A stretch of 30,686 bases of DNA, taken from NCBI GenBank assembly GCA_007026445.1, contig VDMD01000220.1, forward strand, positions 1-30,686. Reading direction: 5' to 3'. Positions 20,098-30,686 of this stretch are shown one piece after another. How positions within the stretch are numbered: the stretch's first letter is position 1; each line of letters starts with the position of its first letter. The DNA is from Schizophyllum amplum (taxonomy: Eukaryota; Basidiomycota; Agaricomycetes; Agaricales; Schizophyllaceae). A program made the position numbers and the translations under genes. The notes below the pieces were generated by a model, which saw only the letters and a list, made by a program, of their open reading frames with translations, did not search any database and was not told the DNA's origin.

Positions 20098-22530
20098 ATG
20101 CCACAGAGGAGCACCTCTGAGCTATGTAACACTCGATACTCCCTTGCTTCGCACCTCCCTCTAGGCGACAACAAGGAAGAGCGCTCGTCCCCCAACGCGG
20201 ATTCGTCTTCGGTGAAACTCGGCCGCCAAGATGGCTGGAACCGCCATCATCGATCTCACTCAAGCCCGACATTGAGCGCCAGTGTGCTGCAAGGGAATGA
20301 CGATCAGCGGCAACTCGAGACGACCATTTTTGCACATGTGCATCGTTCCCCTCATCGCCACTCTCCATCCCAGGACACTGCCGCCTTAATAGAGTTCTCA
20401 CGGCAGACAAACAAGGAAGACTCGAGCCATCCTTACGCGGCCACACGCAGCTATCGACGGCCCTCCTATAGCGGTCTCGCTCGCGAACTGGACAGCTATC
20501 CTGCCATGTCACATACAGCCGGACGACCTGGAATTCAGGACGACGCTGACGAAGCTCCTCGCCCTATTCTGCCATGCCACAGCTCGTCGTCCTCGCCGGG
20601 CGACGTCGAATATCGCGACGCCGACAGTATCTGTCAGTCAGCCGTCACGAAATGTACTCCAACGAGCTCTCATGACTTGCGCGACTCTGGCGACTTCTCT
20701 TGGAATGCCTCACACGAGCATACTCGTCAATTCACCTTCGGGATCCCCCCTTCGTGGACGGATAACAGCATGCACATTCTCTCCTCCTCTACGCCGCCCA
20801 AAGAATCATCTAGCTCATTCCCGAAGGATACGATGGGTATCTCCGCAGAGGCGCATGCGTCCGATACAGCAAGCGATCTCGACCTTGAGCCGATCAGCGA
20901 ACTCGAGGCTTCCAGGGAGGTTTTCGATCTGTTCCACCCTGTTGAGGAGGCCTCCGACGCGCAGGATGATGCTCAGTCGTCTCTGCAGGACCGAGAGCGA
21001 TCTTTTCAGCAATCGTTCTTGCTACTTGTTGACGACGAAGACTGCAGCGACACCGATGAAGTCTCGGAAGATAAAAATTACGTCGACGAGAATCAAGACT
21101 CTCGCAATGCACACGCGGTCCTTCAGCAGCTCCTCGCTGTCGTGGATTTTCCATCGGATTCTAAGCCTCGTCAGCGATGCAACTCGACCTCTTCTGAGAA
21201 CTCCGAGGCGCTCTCCCTGGTCATCTCCGCGCTGCCAAGTACGGCCTCCTTATATCCTGGGACTCCGTCGTGGCTGTCAGCTGGCCATCACAATGTAGCT
21301 GGCGGCGGGCTTTTCCCACAGAATCTGGGCGGCGAACACGACAACGAGCGGGGCATCGGCGTCGCAGACGCTGGCGACGACATTTTCGATGAGGAAGACT
21401 GGGCTGTTGCATTGGCATCGTCACCTATACGAGGAGATGAGCCAGCGACATCGGGGGTCATCAACTTGAACGAGGCAGAGCAAGATGCCGCGGTCGACGA
21501 CGCGCAGAGCATCAAAGGAAACGATTCTCCGTCGTCCGACGGTGCATCAGCCTTCGTGTCACCAATGCCCAGCTCCGTCGCGCTTTTCCAGGGCATCTGG
21601 GGAACACAATCGGCCGACCCGATAGATGTGTCACTTTCCAGGCCAGCGCCTACCACGCCACCTCGCGCAGGCAAAGAGCTCGACGAAGATCTGCAGTTCA
21701 TCCTCGCCTGCCGCATGGTTGCCGCTTCGACTGCGCCACCTCCTATCCCTCCACGGCATCCCGCACGACCTCGAAGCGGACCTCTGGGCAACGCCGCTCC
21801 TTCAACGGATCAGGTAGTACGCCAAGGTACCTTACAGCGTCACAGACCCGCTAATGAGGCGCTTCTATCCCCCGGTCTGTTCGTCGGAGCGACGCCTAGG
21901 CGCACGCTGTCGACAACTCTTCCCCGTTGTGCTCAAGGACCGCCTCCCCAAAGAATCGGGTCTGTAACGTACGCAAACGAACCGAACTCAAGTAGACGTG
22001 CTCGTGCGGTGTCTGCGCCCTGCAGGGATGCGCGTCCTATACGCCCACTACCGTCCAGGGGCGCAAGGACAGTCGGTCGAGCCCAAGCGTCGACAATGGC
22101 GGCGGTCACAACTGGCCAGCCTGCTTCGGCACCGTGGACGGTTGACGAGCATATCACGCTTGCGCTCCTGCAACGCAGCGAGCGGGACGAGCGTCTTCGG
22201 CTCTCTACCTCGACGGCAGGCGTTTCGTGCAGTCATCGATCGACTGCGCAGCGAGCCAGGTCCAGCATACCACACATGTGGTCGAGCACGCTACGCGCAA
22301 AGACCGCCGTATCCCCTACACTAGGCCGCGTGTCATCGTTTGTCCTTGAAGAGACATCAAAGGAGGAAGAAGCAGAACATGTCGGGGTGCCGCACGCAGC
22401 GTTCTGCGGCTATCGCGTCATGAAGTTTAGAGGGTGTTCCTCTTGGATCAGGCCGGTGGCGCGCAAAGAAGGACGAGGCCTGACGTGGAGGGCATTCTGC
22501 AGCAGCTTACAGAAGCTCAATAGGCGCTAG
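20098..22530 (+). CDS. Ser-rich acidic protein of unknown function
   Basis: A single open frame of 810 residues from the first ATG. I recognise no domain. The protein is rich in Ser, Asp, Glu and Pro and likely mostly disordered, with acidic patches such as VDDEDCSDTDEVSEDKN and AGDDIFDEEDWAVALAS. Short hydrophobic or helical segments occur (NAHAVLQQLLAVVDF; DEDLQFILACRMVAAST), followed by a Pro-rich stretch (APPPIPPRHPARPRSG). The C-terminal 130 residues are basic. The length of the uninterrupted frame in GC-rich DNA and the consistent composition argue that it is coding, but an upstream exon may be missed (see 19351-20097). It converges on NCA2, with 167 bp between the stops. Confidence 0.65.
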   Translation: MPQRSTSELCNTRYSLASHLPLGDNKEERSSPNADSSSVKLGRQDGWNRHHRSHSSPTLSASVLQGNDDQRQLETTIFAHVHRSPHRHSPSQDTAALIEFSRQTNKEDSSHPYAATRSYRRPSYSGLARELDSYPAMSHTAGRPGIQDDADEAPRPILPCHSSSSSPGDVEYRDADSICQSAVTKCTPTSSHDLRDSGDFSWNASHEHTRQFTFGIPPSWTDNSMHILSSSTPPKESSSSFPKDTMGISAEAHASDTASDLDLEPISELEASREVFDLFHPVEEASDAQDDAQSSLQDRERSFQQSFLLLVDDEDCSDTDEVSEDKNYVDENQDSRNAHAVLQQLLAVVDFPSDSKPRQRCNSTSSENSEALSLVISALPSTASLYPGTPSWLSAGHHNVAGGGLFPQNLGGEHDNERGIGVADAGDDIFDEEDWAVALASSPIRGDEPATSGVINLNEAEQDAAVDDAQSIKGNDSPSSDGASAFVSPMPSSVALFQGIWGTQSADPIDVSLSRPAPTTPPRAGKELDEDLQFILACRMVAASTAPPPIPPRHPARPRSGPLGNAAPSTDQVVRQGTLQRHRPANEALLSPGLFVGATPRRTLSTTLPRCAQGPPPQRIGSVTYANEPNSSRRARAVSAPCRDARPIRPLPSRGARTVGRAQASTMAAVTTGQPASAPWTVDEHITLALLQRSERDERLRLSTSTAGVSCSHRSTAQRARSSIPHMWSSTLRAKTAVSPTLGRVSSFVLEETSKEEEAEHVGVPHAAFCGYRVMKFRGCSSWIRPVARKEGRGLTWRAFCSSLQKLNRR

Positions 22531-22697
22531 ACACGTACCTACAGTATCTGGGCGCGCTAGGCGCTCATGCTAAGTAGTGTAATTCGTGTTAAAAAATCTA
22601 TCATGGCTGCTCGAGTTGGAAGTCATTTTCTTTTTGCGACTGCGATCAAGCATCTGCTGCAGTGCCTTCTCGAACGAACATGACATCGGCGCGTAGA

Positions 22698-24825
22698 CTA
22701 TATCGCCTCGCCAACACTGTCCCGCCTCCCCCACCCCAGTGCATCTCCCCAACACCGCCACATGCGTTCGACGACGCGGAGCTTCTCCGCACGACCGAGC
22801 TCGGGGTCCTCCAGATCGTCGACGTCCTCGAGGAAGCCCTCGCGGACCCGCGAGCCACGAAGCAGGCAGCGCTCGCCATAGCCGCGCAGATGTGTAAGGG
22901 ACAACAACAGCAGGCCTGAGGTACGCGCGGAGAGCTCGTGGGCGACGAGGAGGCGTTCGATGCGCCTGAATATTGTGCTCAGACAAGGCTGAGAAAAAGG
23001 ATCATCTTTCGTTGCACGTACCGCATGACGAACCAGGCCTGAACGCGCTCGCTGCGTGAGCCGCCGGCGCGGTAATAGCGGCCACCACGGCGTGCGCTGC
23101 CGTAGAGGCGCGAGGTGGCGCCGCCGAGGAGGTATACGACAAGCAAGGCGGGTGCCACGCCGACGAATGCGAAGGTGAGCTCTTGTGACTTGAGCAGGCG
23201 GTCGATGCCAGAAAGAGCTTGGTCGATGTCCACCTGGAGTCATGGTAAGTTTGTGTATCTCCCTCTGCAGCTCAATTGAGATCTGACCTTGGCCTTCTGC
23301 ACTTGCACGAAGACGTTGCGAAGGAGCGAACCGGCTAGCACCGAGCGCAGGGGTCGGCGTATGTCCTCCTCATACATCTCCATGACGGGCGTGAGGTCTC
23401 CGACGCGGACTTGTGCGGAGAGGTTGTCTAGCTGGGCTTGGGTGTAGGAGAGCTTGTCCCGGGCAAGCGCGAGCGTCATGCGCTCCAGCGACTGACATAC
23501 GCGTCAATCTTCAACCCATGAGTACAGAAAAAGACGCACCTCGATATCCGCCTCTACAGCCTCCTTGTGTACCAGCATGCCACCGCCCTCACCGCCCGTG
23601 CGCACGGTCCGCACCACGTCCTTTATAGGCTCTACGAGGTATCCAATAAGAAATCCGCGCGCCGTGTCCCTCGCATCGCGCAGCATCTCCACCAACGCGT
23701 CGCGCGAGCGCCACGCATACCCGCCTGCCGCCAGTAGTGCGGGTGGCGCCACGGCGAACACGGGCCACATCCGCGTCCAGTAGCCCGGGCGAAGCAGTCC
23801 GAGCTCCTGCACCCGCGCACGATGCGCCGCAGCCTGTGCGGGTAACACCCCCGCGCACAGCGCCGTGAGCTCTGGAAGCAAGGCGCTGCTCCCGATGCGT
23901 GCTTGCGCTTGGCTGGGGTCGCCCATGCGCTGGACGAGCGCAGCGAGCTCCTGCTCGGAGGGTGCGTCGCGCAGTTCGGCGCGCAAGCTTGCGAGATGGC
24001 CGAGTGTTTCGGCGCGCTCGTCGCGTAGCCGTGCCAATTCCCCACGCTTGAAGCGGCACTCCTGTCGTGCGAGGATGTGCGGGGCGGTTATGAGGGTCGC
24101 TAGCGCGCGGAGGGGGGCCGTCGCAGCGAGGATGGGGTCTCTAGTCGGTGGAGGGAAGACGTGCGCGAGGGTGAGGGAGAGCGGGCGTGCTTGGTGGTGG
24201 AGGTGTGGAAAGGCTGCGGCGAGGAGGGAGGCGGGGTGCAGTGCGCGTGCTTCGCGGGCCAGGAGGGTGTGGACAGAGGTCAGGGTGGCAGGTAGGTTCT
24301 CTGCACGTAGGGCGTCTAATATGGTGGAGAGAACGCGCGACAGGCGAGCGGGGAGAGCTGGGTGGGATGTCAGAGCGCAGGCATGAAGCGGAGCAGAGGC
24401 AACTCACTCTGCAAGAGATACAACGAGACGCCACTCTTTGACCGCGCAACATCCGCCCACCACTCCGAGTCCTCCTCTGCCTGCGAAGCCTGTGCGAGAT
24501 GCGCTTCCATTGTCTCCGCGTACAGCTCGACGACGAGCCGGTGCACGACTGCTTTGCGGATAGCTTGGTCCTCGTCATCGGTAGCAACAACAATCGTGGT
24601 TTCTCCATCTCCCTCTAGACGTGTAAGCGCCTCCAGCTGTTCCTTCAACGCCTCCAGCGACCGCGGTTTACTATCCAAGGCGCCTAGGATCTCCCTCAGC
24701 GCGCGCTTCCTTGGCGTCTCTCTGGTCGCAACAGCAACCGAATATTCGCGCTTCTCTTCGCCCGGTGTCGTCGGCCGGCTAACTGTGAGCGGGTGCACAT
24801 AGTGGTCGATGAATTGGGTCGACAT
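22698..24825 (-). CDS. NCA2: NCA2 family mitochondrial protein
   Basis: Nuclear control of ATPase 2: in yeast a mitochondrial membrane protein affecting expression of the mitochondrially encoded ATP synthase subunits 6 and 8. Exons 24825-24408, 24357-23540, 23491-23288, 23233-23022 and 22965-22698 join in frame to about 639 residues, a usual length. Residues 1-300 are helical, with charged coiled-coil-like segments (RFKRGELARLRDERAETLGH). A membrane segment at about 337-355 (WPVFAVAPPALLAAGGYAW) is followed by the family hallmark RGFLIGYLVEPIKDVVRTVR. A second membrane segment is at about 499-517 (LTFAFVGVAPALLVVYLLG), after DIDQALSGIDRLLKSQEL. The tail ERLLVAHEL...LLLSLTHLRGYGER is also typical. 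No frameshift is seen. The start is the first ATG with the conserved MSTQFIDHYV opening. Recognition rests on motif memory, not on a database search. Confidence 0.85.
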
Positions 24826-25106
24826 GGAGGTGGGGGGAAGGGGAGGAGGAAAGCAGGCCTAGGGTTGCCAATACGCGTGACGTCACGAGCGCTTATGGGT
24901 ACTTAGCAGATCGCTCCCTCTCTGAGTCTCCACTGGCAGTGATCAGAAGGTCTTAGGATATCTTATTGCAACAGATGGACAGCTTGAATTGTACAGCAGT
25001 ATGCTCGTTCTGCATCGGTCGGTCAGCGGGCGGTGAAGGTGCTCTGCACGACCAGATCACTCCAGCTCTTCGGATACTCCCTCACGTCTAAGTCCCTCTG
25101 TCCTGC

Positions 25107-25926
25107 TCAGAACATCGAGCCCTCGGGCGGTTGGGGGAGCTTCCTGTTGTTCAGTGACGCCATTTCCCTGATGATTGTCATGGTCAGTGTCAGGAAAGGT
25201 GGCGATCGAAGGAGGCGCGGGGTGCTAGACTTGGCGGTGATGGATAAGAAGGATGCTGACCTCCCGTATCTCGACCAGGACGCTCTCGATGCTGCAGCTG
25301 CGGTTCCAGTGGCTGAGGACCGGAAGTCTGTGCGCATCGACGGTGCCATCGACCTGTACCATGCATTCAGCTTGTCTACTTCGGATGGGTGGACAGTACG
25401 CGATGGATGTGGAATGAATATGCGGGAAGGATGAGACGTGCTGTGAGCAGATTTGCACGCACCTGGTTGACGAAGGGCAGGTTGACCTTGCTGAGGAACT
25501 GCACTTGGGGCGGCTTATTCGGGTACTCCTCCCCGCAGGTGATCTTGAGCGAGTAGATGCGGTTCTCGTGAACAGTCTATTCAGCGTAGGACGGAGTATC
25601 AGTATCATGAATATGAGGCCATGCATGCAAGACGTACGTGCCCGGGCCCGATGATCGTGCCGTTCCACTTGCTCATCATCATATCGTCACCGTCCTCGAG
25701 GCCGTACGAGCACGAGCCGTCGCCAATGCCCTTCTCGCCCTTCTCAAGCTCCTCTAGTAGCCGGAAGTTGCGCGGGACTGAGAGGTCGGTGCCATGAATG
25801 CCATGTAACGGGCATGGAACGGTACATATGCAAGGTGGGCAGACGCAAAGGTGGGCACGCGATAGATGACATGCAAGATGAGCAAGACGCAGGCGATGGA
25901 TCTGGATGGGACGCACTTTGGGCCAT
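25107..25926 (-). CDS. MMS2: Mms2/UEV1-type ubiquitin E2 variant, one frameshift
   Basis: Partner of Ubc13 in building Lys63-linked ubiquitin chains, used in error-free DNA damage tolerance at PCNA. Exons: 25926-25917 (10 bases), 25777-25638, 25576-25463, 25353-25261, 25167-25107. The product would be 138 residues, against 137 in yeast. Motifs in order: [68 protein letters not shown], and the C-terminus [20 protein letters not shown]. No catalytic Cys is at the E2 position, as expected for a variant. The exons total 418 bases, one too many. Removing one G from the GGG at 25263-25265 (minus strand ATACGGGAG) restores the conserved EIRREMA across the last intron. No alternative donor in the right phase exists. 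It is divergent from midasin. Confidence 0.88.
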
Positions 25927-26795
25927 CTTGGAGTATATGACAGGTGAAGGGTGCAGTGGGGCTGGGTGTATGCGGGATCTATGGAAATCGTCGGAGGCAA
26001 GTGAGCATGCTGGTGGTCAACAAAGACACGAGCACGACGCACCGGCAGCGGAAGGGTTTCGATCAAAGACGGATTCGTCTTGCGGGTAATTCCTTGACAG
26101 CACGTTCGACTACTTAAGAAGGAGCCGGTCAGTATGATCGAGGGGATGTACTGCCAGCGTCACGCACTGAGCGCAGTGGGCGGGAGGCCCACAAACGGAG
26201 ATTGGAGGCAGAAGCTAGGTGTTGCGAGAGGAATTAGAGGAGGCAAGGCTCCCAGGAGACAAAGACTTGACGATGAGGGCAGATGCGAAGCCGGAGCTCG
26301 AGCAGGCTGTTCCCGACAATGACGAGTGGCGCGTGGTAGAGGAGGGCGTGCCGAATTGGGAAGTCACGCTCGACTTCCTATTGTTCTCCACTCGCCCCGT
26401 ACTTATACACAAATCAATGCCATTGCCAGCGAGATCATGACTCCTCGACGCAAAGATAGTGTCATAAGAGGGCTGAACAAGCTGTCCTGCCTAGCACGCT
26501 GGCTTAATAGTTCTTGACGCGCTGACAAGATGGACAGATCTGGGCGCGCCGTGGTCGTCGACGTCCGTTAGTGCATGACAATGGGATCTCGGACGAATGA
26601 TAGATACGACTATATCCTTTAGGGAGCGAAATCGACCAAACTTCCGAGCTCAATCCCTCAAGCAAAGACGCTTCTCCAAGTTCAACCATGCTAGCACGTG
26701 CGACGGACCTAAGACGGAATTTCCAAACGAGGCAACTGAAAAATACAATGTCGATCAAAGCGCTGCTTTTCGCATTCCCTCCTCCCCTCATCATC
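25927..26795. promoter_or_regulatory. Divergent region between MMS2 and MDN1
   Basis: About 870 bp hold both promoters. No TATA box is clear. The centre holds a possible coding fragment (26118-26440, listed separately). The rest shows nothing that I recognise. Confidence 0.4.
26118..26440 (+). other. Possible coding fragment, coiled-coil-like, frame-broken
   Basis: From about 26118 one frame reads [20 protein letters not shown], then KRRLEAEAR. From 26219, one base out of phase, it continues LREELEEARLPGDKDLTMRA and PNWEVTLDFLLFS to a stop at 26440. The combined segment is heptad-like and acidic, unlike random GC-rich translation. A single missing base at 26216-26219 would fuse the two. There is no ATG in good context, and I do not recognise the protein. 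It could be a remnant of another gene, an exon of an unseen gene, or chance. Confidence 0.3.
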
Positions 26796-29700
26796 ATGGC
26801 GCGCAGGGACCCGCTGGCGTTCAACGTCAGGCGGCAGACACAAAACTTACTCGAAGCTCTGCCAGAGCTCTCGCCTTGCGCAATCGAAATTCGCGCAACG
26901 CGCTCGCACTCCGAGTTATTCGACGCGCTCTCCAGATGGCTATCCGCCCCAGCCCTCACTTGGCGCATCGCGACAAATTTCCGCCCGATTCTGGTTGATC
27001 TATGCGCGCGGTGGCTGCAGGCCGCACAAATCACCGAGGAGCAGCTCGCAGCTCTCTGTTTCCTCGTCCGAAATCCACGAAGAGCTCTTTCCGTGCGTTT
27101 TTTAGCTTGTTCGGCTCCCCGATATCCAGCCTAACACACCATTCAGCGTCCTGCAAAGGATAATACAAACAAAACGCTTCGAGCATGGTCCGCTCAGCGA
27201 CATCGGCGGCGCGGACCGCGCCCGCCTACACCGCCTGCTGCTTGCGTACTACCGCATTCTGCAGATCAACCGCGAGCTGCCGGGGTTGCAGCGGTGGTCA
27301 CTCAGCCCGCTCTCCAAGTTGATGTGGAGCGATGGGGTCGATAACGGTGCTCGGCTGCTTGCCATTCGGTGCTACGCACTGCAAAGCGGGATGGGCGAAG
27401 CGGAGCGGGAGCGCATTGAAGTGCAGATCTTCGGCGAAGTGGGTGGTCCGGACTGCCCAGTTGAGAGTGGGGTCGACGTGCAGGGGAACGTGACCTACTT
27501 GGATGGATGGCTTTTGCCTTTGGACGAACTGCGTCGAGTACAAGATGCGCGCAACGGGATGGTGGCCGCACCGTGCGATTATTTCGAGGGCAATGAAGAC
27601 CCTGCCATTGAGGAGAGCGTGCTTTGGTGAGCCATATCTTTCTGGAACGCTAAGCATTACTCATCACGCTCTCAGCCCGTATGTCGCGAATGTCAACGGC
27701 ATCTTGCTCGTCAAGGACGCGGGTGCTTCACCTGCATCACCCCTCATAGCAACTGATTCTGCAAAGACGGCGCTGCGGGACATCGCCTCCTGCATGTCGT
27801 TGCGTCTACCTATCCTTCTCACGTCGCCGCCATCGTCAGGCAAGACGACTCTCCTCAAGCACTGGCGGGCATTCTTCACCCGACCTCACCGAATCAGATC
27901 GTCACTGTTCAGCTTGCGGACACATCCCTCGACGCTCGCGCACTCCTGGGATCTCACGTATCATCACCCACACGTCCGGGGTCGTTCGAATGGCGCGACG
28001 GTGCTCTAGTCCGTGCTATGCGCGCCGGGCTGGGTCGTTCTCGAAGATGTCGATCGCGCGAGCGCGGAAGTGCTCGGTGTCCTCCGGCCCCTCGTGGAGT
28101 CCTTGCGAGTAGAAAAGTGGATCGGTGGTCGCGCACGTATCACGGTGCCCGGACGCGGAGAGGTTATGGCGCACGACGCGTTTCTCTTTGCCACACGCTC
28201 CGTGCGCGGCTCTGCCGCTGAAGCGACCTTCCTAGGCGCACACAAGTGGGCGGAGGTTGTCGTACCCCCGCCCACGGCCAGCGAGGTGTACGATATCGTG
28301 GAAACGCGCTATCCCAGACTACGCGGCCCTGCGGCAGCTGCGTTTGTTGCGTTGTGGGACGCGGTGCGCGCACTGGGTCCTGCGGCGTCTGCGCGTGATG
28401 TCGGCATGCGCGAGCTAGAGAAACTATGCAGACGCGTCGAGCGGCTGCTACCTCGTTCATACGAACCTGGTATGGACATGGAGGTCGACAACGCAAACCT
28501 TACAACGCTCTTCCCGAATCCGGCCTTCCGGGAGGACGTCTATCTGGAGGCGCACGACGTGTTCTTCGGCGCGGGCGCGACAACGGCGGCGGCTCGCGCG
28601 CAGACAGAGGCGATCGCAGTCCTCATCGCGGAGCATCTTGGGTATTGACGCGGAGCGCCGGGAGTGGGTGCTGAAGGGCCGCGTGCCGGACTTCGAGGTG
28701 GAGAAGGATGTGAATGGAGAGGCGGTGGGCGTGAGGGGGCGGACGTATCTGTCTGCCCGGGCGAAGGAGCACAAGGCGGATCTGACCCCAAGGCGCCCCT
28801 TTGCGATGCATCGACCGGCAGTGACGTTGGCTGCGCGGCTGGCGACGGCGGTGGCGCTCGCGGAGCCGCTGCTGCTTACGGGAGAGACGGGCACGGGAAA
28901 GACCAGTGTGGTGACGCATTTGGCGTCCTTGTTGAGACGTCCTTTGGTGAGTGGATGCACCTAGCCTGGCAAGGAGCCCTTGCTGATTTCGTCGTAGGTG
29001 ACCCTGAACTTGTCCACCAAACCGAATCTGCGGACCTCATTGGCGGATTCAGGCCCGTCGATGCACGGATACCGGGCTCCGCATTGCAGGAACGGTTCAT
29101 CGACCTGTTCGGGGCGACGTTCAGTCGGAAGAAGAACGAGAAGTTCGAGACGGAGGTGCGCAAGGCCGTTGCGGAGGGCCGATGGAAGCGTGCGGCTGGG
29201 CTCTGGCGGGAGAGTGTAAGGCTCGCGAGGGACCGGATACGAAAGCGGCGCGAGGAGGAAGGCCAGGCGAGGTGCGTGTACCTGCTATCATATGCTGAGT
29301 GGGTCTCGCTGACGCCCATATGAAGCAGGGATGCAGACGACACACCTCGGAAGCGACGTAAGGTGGAGAAGGCACCGGAGGAGATATGGGCTCAATTCGA
29401 GCGCGATGTGTGCGATTTCGAGGCGCAGCATGTGCAGGGCAATGGGAAGTTTGCCTTTGACTTCGTAGAGGGGCCGTTGGTGAAGGCGCTGCGTGCGGGT
29501 GACTGGTATGTGCACGATCCAGCCCATATACCTGCCGTTCTGACCTGTGTCTTAGGGTACTCCTCGACGAGATCAACCTGGCGTCTCCGGAGACGCTGGA
29601 GTGCGTATCCAGCATACTGCAAGATGCGACGGGGTCCATCACCTTGACCGAGCAAGGGGCCTTGAGCCGGTGCCTCGACACCCAGACTTCCGATTGTTCG

Positions 29701-30686
29701 CGTGCATGAACCCCGCAACTGATGTCGGCAAGAAGGACCTCCCACCGCATATACGCTCGCGGTTCACCGAGATCGACGTCCCACCCCGATACGGACCGCG
29801 ACACGCTGCTGTCGATCATCGAGAAGTACATTGGTGCTGCCGCAGTCGCGGACAAGCCCGCCATCATGCACGTTGCGGACTTCTACCTTGCCGTTCGCCA
29901 GCTAGCGGAGGAGCGACGTATCGCGGACGGCAGCAACAGGCGCCCGAACTACAGCATGCGAACGCTCGCCAGAGCATTGATGTTTGCGGCGGACGCGGCA
30001 CCAGCGTACGGTTTGCGGCGGGCTTTATGGGAGGGTTGTATCATGGCCTTCACGATGATGTTGGATGGAGAAAGCGCCGACCTGGTCACTACAGCTGCGC
30101 GCACACATATCTTGGCAGGCGTGCGCAATGTCAAGTCGCTCCTCAACCGGGAGCCCGTTCCTCCTTCCACCGGTGAACACCTCAAGTTTGGGCCGTTCTA
30201 TTTGGAGACGGGGCCGCTTCCCATCGACGGGTGCATGGACTACGTGATGACGCCCTCGGTGGAAGCGAAGCTCATTGCGTTGGCTCGTATCGTGACGACG
30301 CGTCGCTTCCCAGTTCTCATCGAAGGCCCGACATCCAGTGGCAAGACGAGCGCGGTCGAGTATCTCGCGCGGCGGACCGGTCATTGCTTCGTGCGCATCA
30401 ACAATCACGAGCACACAGACATCCAGGAGTACTCGGCTCGTACGTCTCTGACCCAGCAACCGGCAAGCTGGCGTTCCGTGACGGCCTCCTCGTTCGGGCC
30501 CTTCGCCGCGGTGACTGGATCGTCCTCGACGAGCTCAACTTGGCACCGACCGACGTTCTCGAAGCTCTCAATCGTCTACTCGACGATAACCGCGAGCTCA
30601 TCATCCCGAGACTGCCGAGGTTGTCCGCCGCATCCGCACTTCATGCTCTTCGCGACGCAGAATCCGGCTGGCTTGTACGGTGGCGT
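26796..30686 (+). CDS. MDN1: Midasin (MDN1/REA1) AAA ATPase, 5' part, with many single-base frameshifts
   Basis: Midasin is the giant dynein-like AAA protein that strips Rsa4 and Ytm1 from pre-60S ribosomes; it is essential. The start MARRDPLAFNVRRQTQNLL is at 26796. Exon blocks: 26796-27092, 27147-27626, 27676-28946, 28998-29271, 29329-29505, 29556 to the window end. AAA1 has Walker A SPPSSGKTTLLKH and Walker B WVVLEDVDRAS. AAA2 has LLLTGETGTGKTSVVTHLA, QTESADLIGGFRPVD, VLLDEINLASPETLE and FACMNPATDVGKKDLP. AAA3 has IEGPTSSGKTSAVEYLA and WIVLDELNLAPTDVLEALN. Conserved protein switches frame near 27066, 27862, 28029, 28643, 29014, 29658, 29786, 30432, 30606 and 30627. Six are single missing bases, mostly in C or G runs; the others are one extra base or two missing. 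The site near 27066 is less certain. The 3' part lies outside the window. Confidence 0.9.

Noticed and set aside
19851..20120. Open frame as first coding exon of the 20098 gene
   Set aside because: It starts with GTG and contains no ATG, so it cannot be a normal nuclear start; kept only as a possible spliced leader.

Overview
The window reads as nuclear DNA of a filamentous basidiomycete, probably a wood-decay agaricomycete. Genes are broken by many short introns of about 45-60 bases with GT...AG ends. The gene set is fungal: a microsomal P450, a hexokinase, a membrane-anchored GH5 beta-1,3-glucanase, NCA2, a Mms2-type ubiquitin E2 variant and midasin. The species assignment is inference; no marker gene is present.

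Layout. 187-2330 (-) is an intact 13-exon cytochrome P450. 3193-4164 (-) is a MYND zinc-finger protein. Head to head with it, 5022-5899 (+) is a decayed copy of the same gene. 6445-9156 (+) is an intact 16-exon hexokinase. 9157-12312 is the least ordinary stretch. It holds a duplicated block of about 110 bp ending in tRNA-Ser sequence, a very GC-rich segment with a perfect 15-bp hairpin and a 31-bp repeat, and a small TATA-driven gene with a GGT microsatellite. It also holds one complete intron-bearing tRNA-Ser(UGA) and a rearranged tRNA-Ser pseudogene. 12313-15278 (+) is a long proline-rich protein ending in C2H2-like zinc fingers. 16158-19350 (+) is a 22-exon GH5 glucanase. 20098-22530 (+) is an unrecognised Ser-rich acidic protein, convergent with NCA2 at 22698-24825 (-). 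25107-25926 (-) encodes Mms2/UEV1. 26796 to the window end (+) is the first part of midasin (MDN1).

The genes are mostly unrelated housekeeping or cell-wall functions; I see no metabolic cluster, and the P450 stands alone. Mms2 and midasin are divergent across about 870 bp that also contain a possible orphan coding fragment.

Reading quality is uneven. The P450, hexokinase, MYND gene, NCA2 and zinc-finger gene can each be spliced in frame from start to stop. The GH5 gene and MMS2 each carry one extra base. The midasin segment needs about ten single-base corrections in 3.9 kb, although the protein is well conserved on both sides of each one. For an essential gene this points to uncorrected indels in the assembly more than to true decay. 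No convincing new multi-gene system was found; the tRNA-Ser-derived repeats and the MYND duplicate pair are the best leads.
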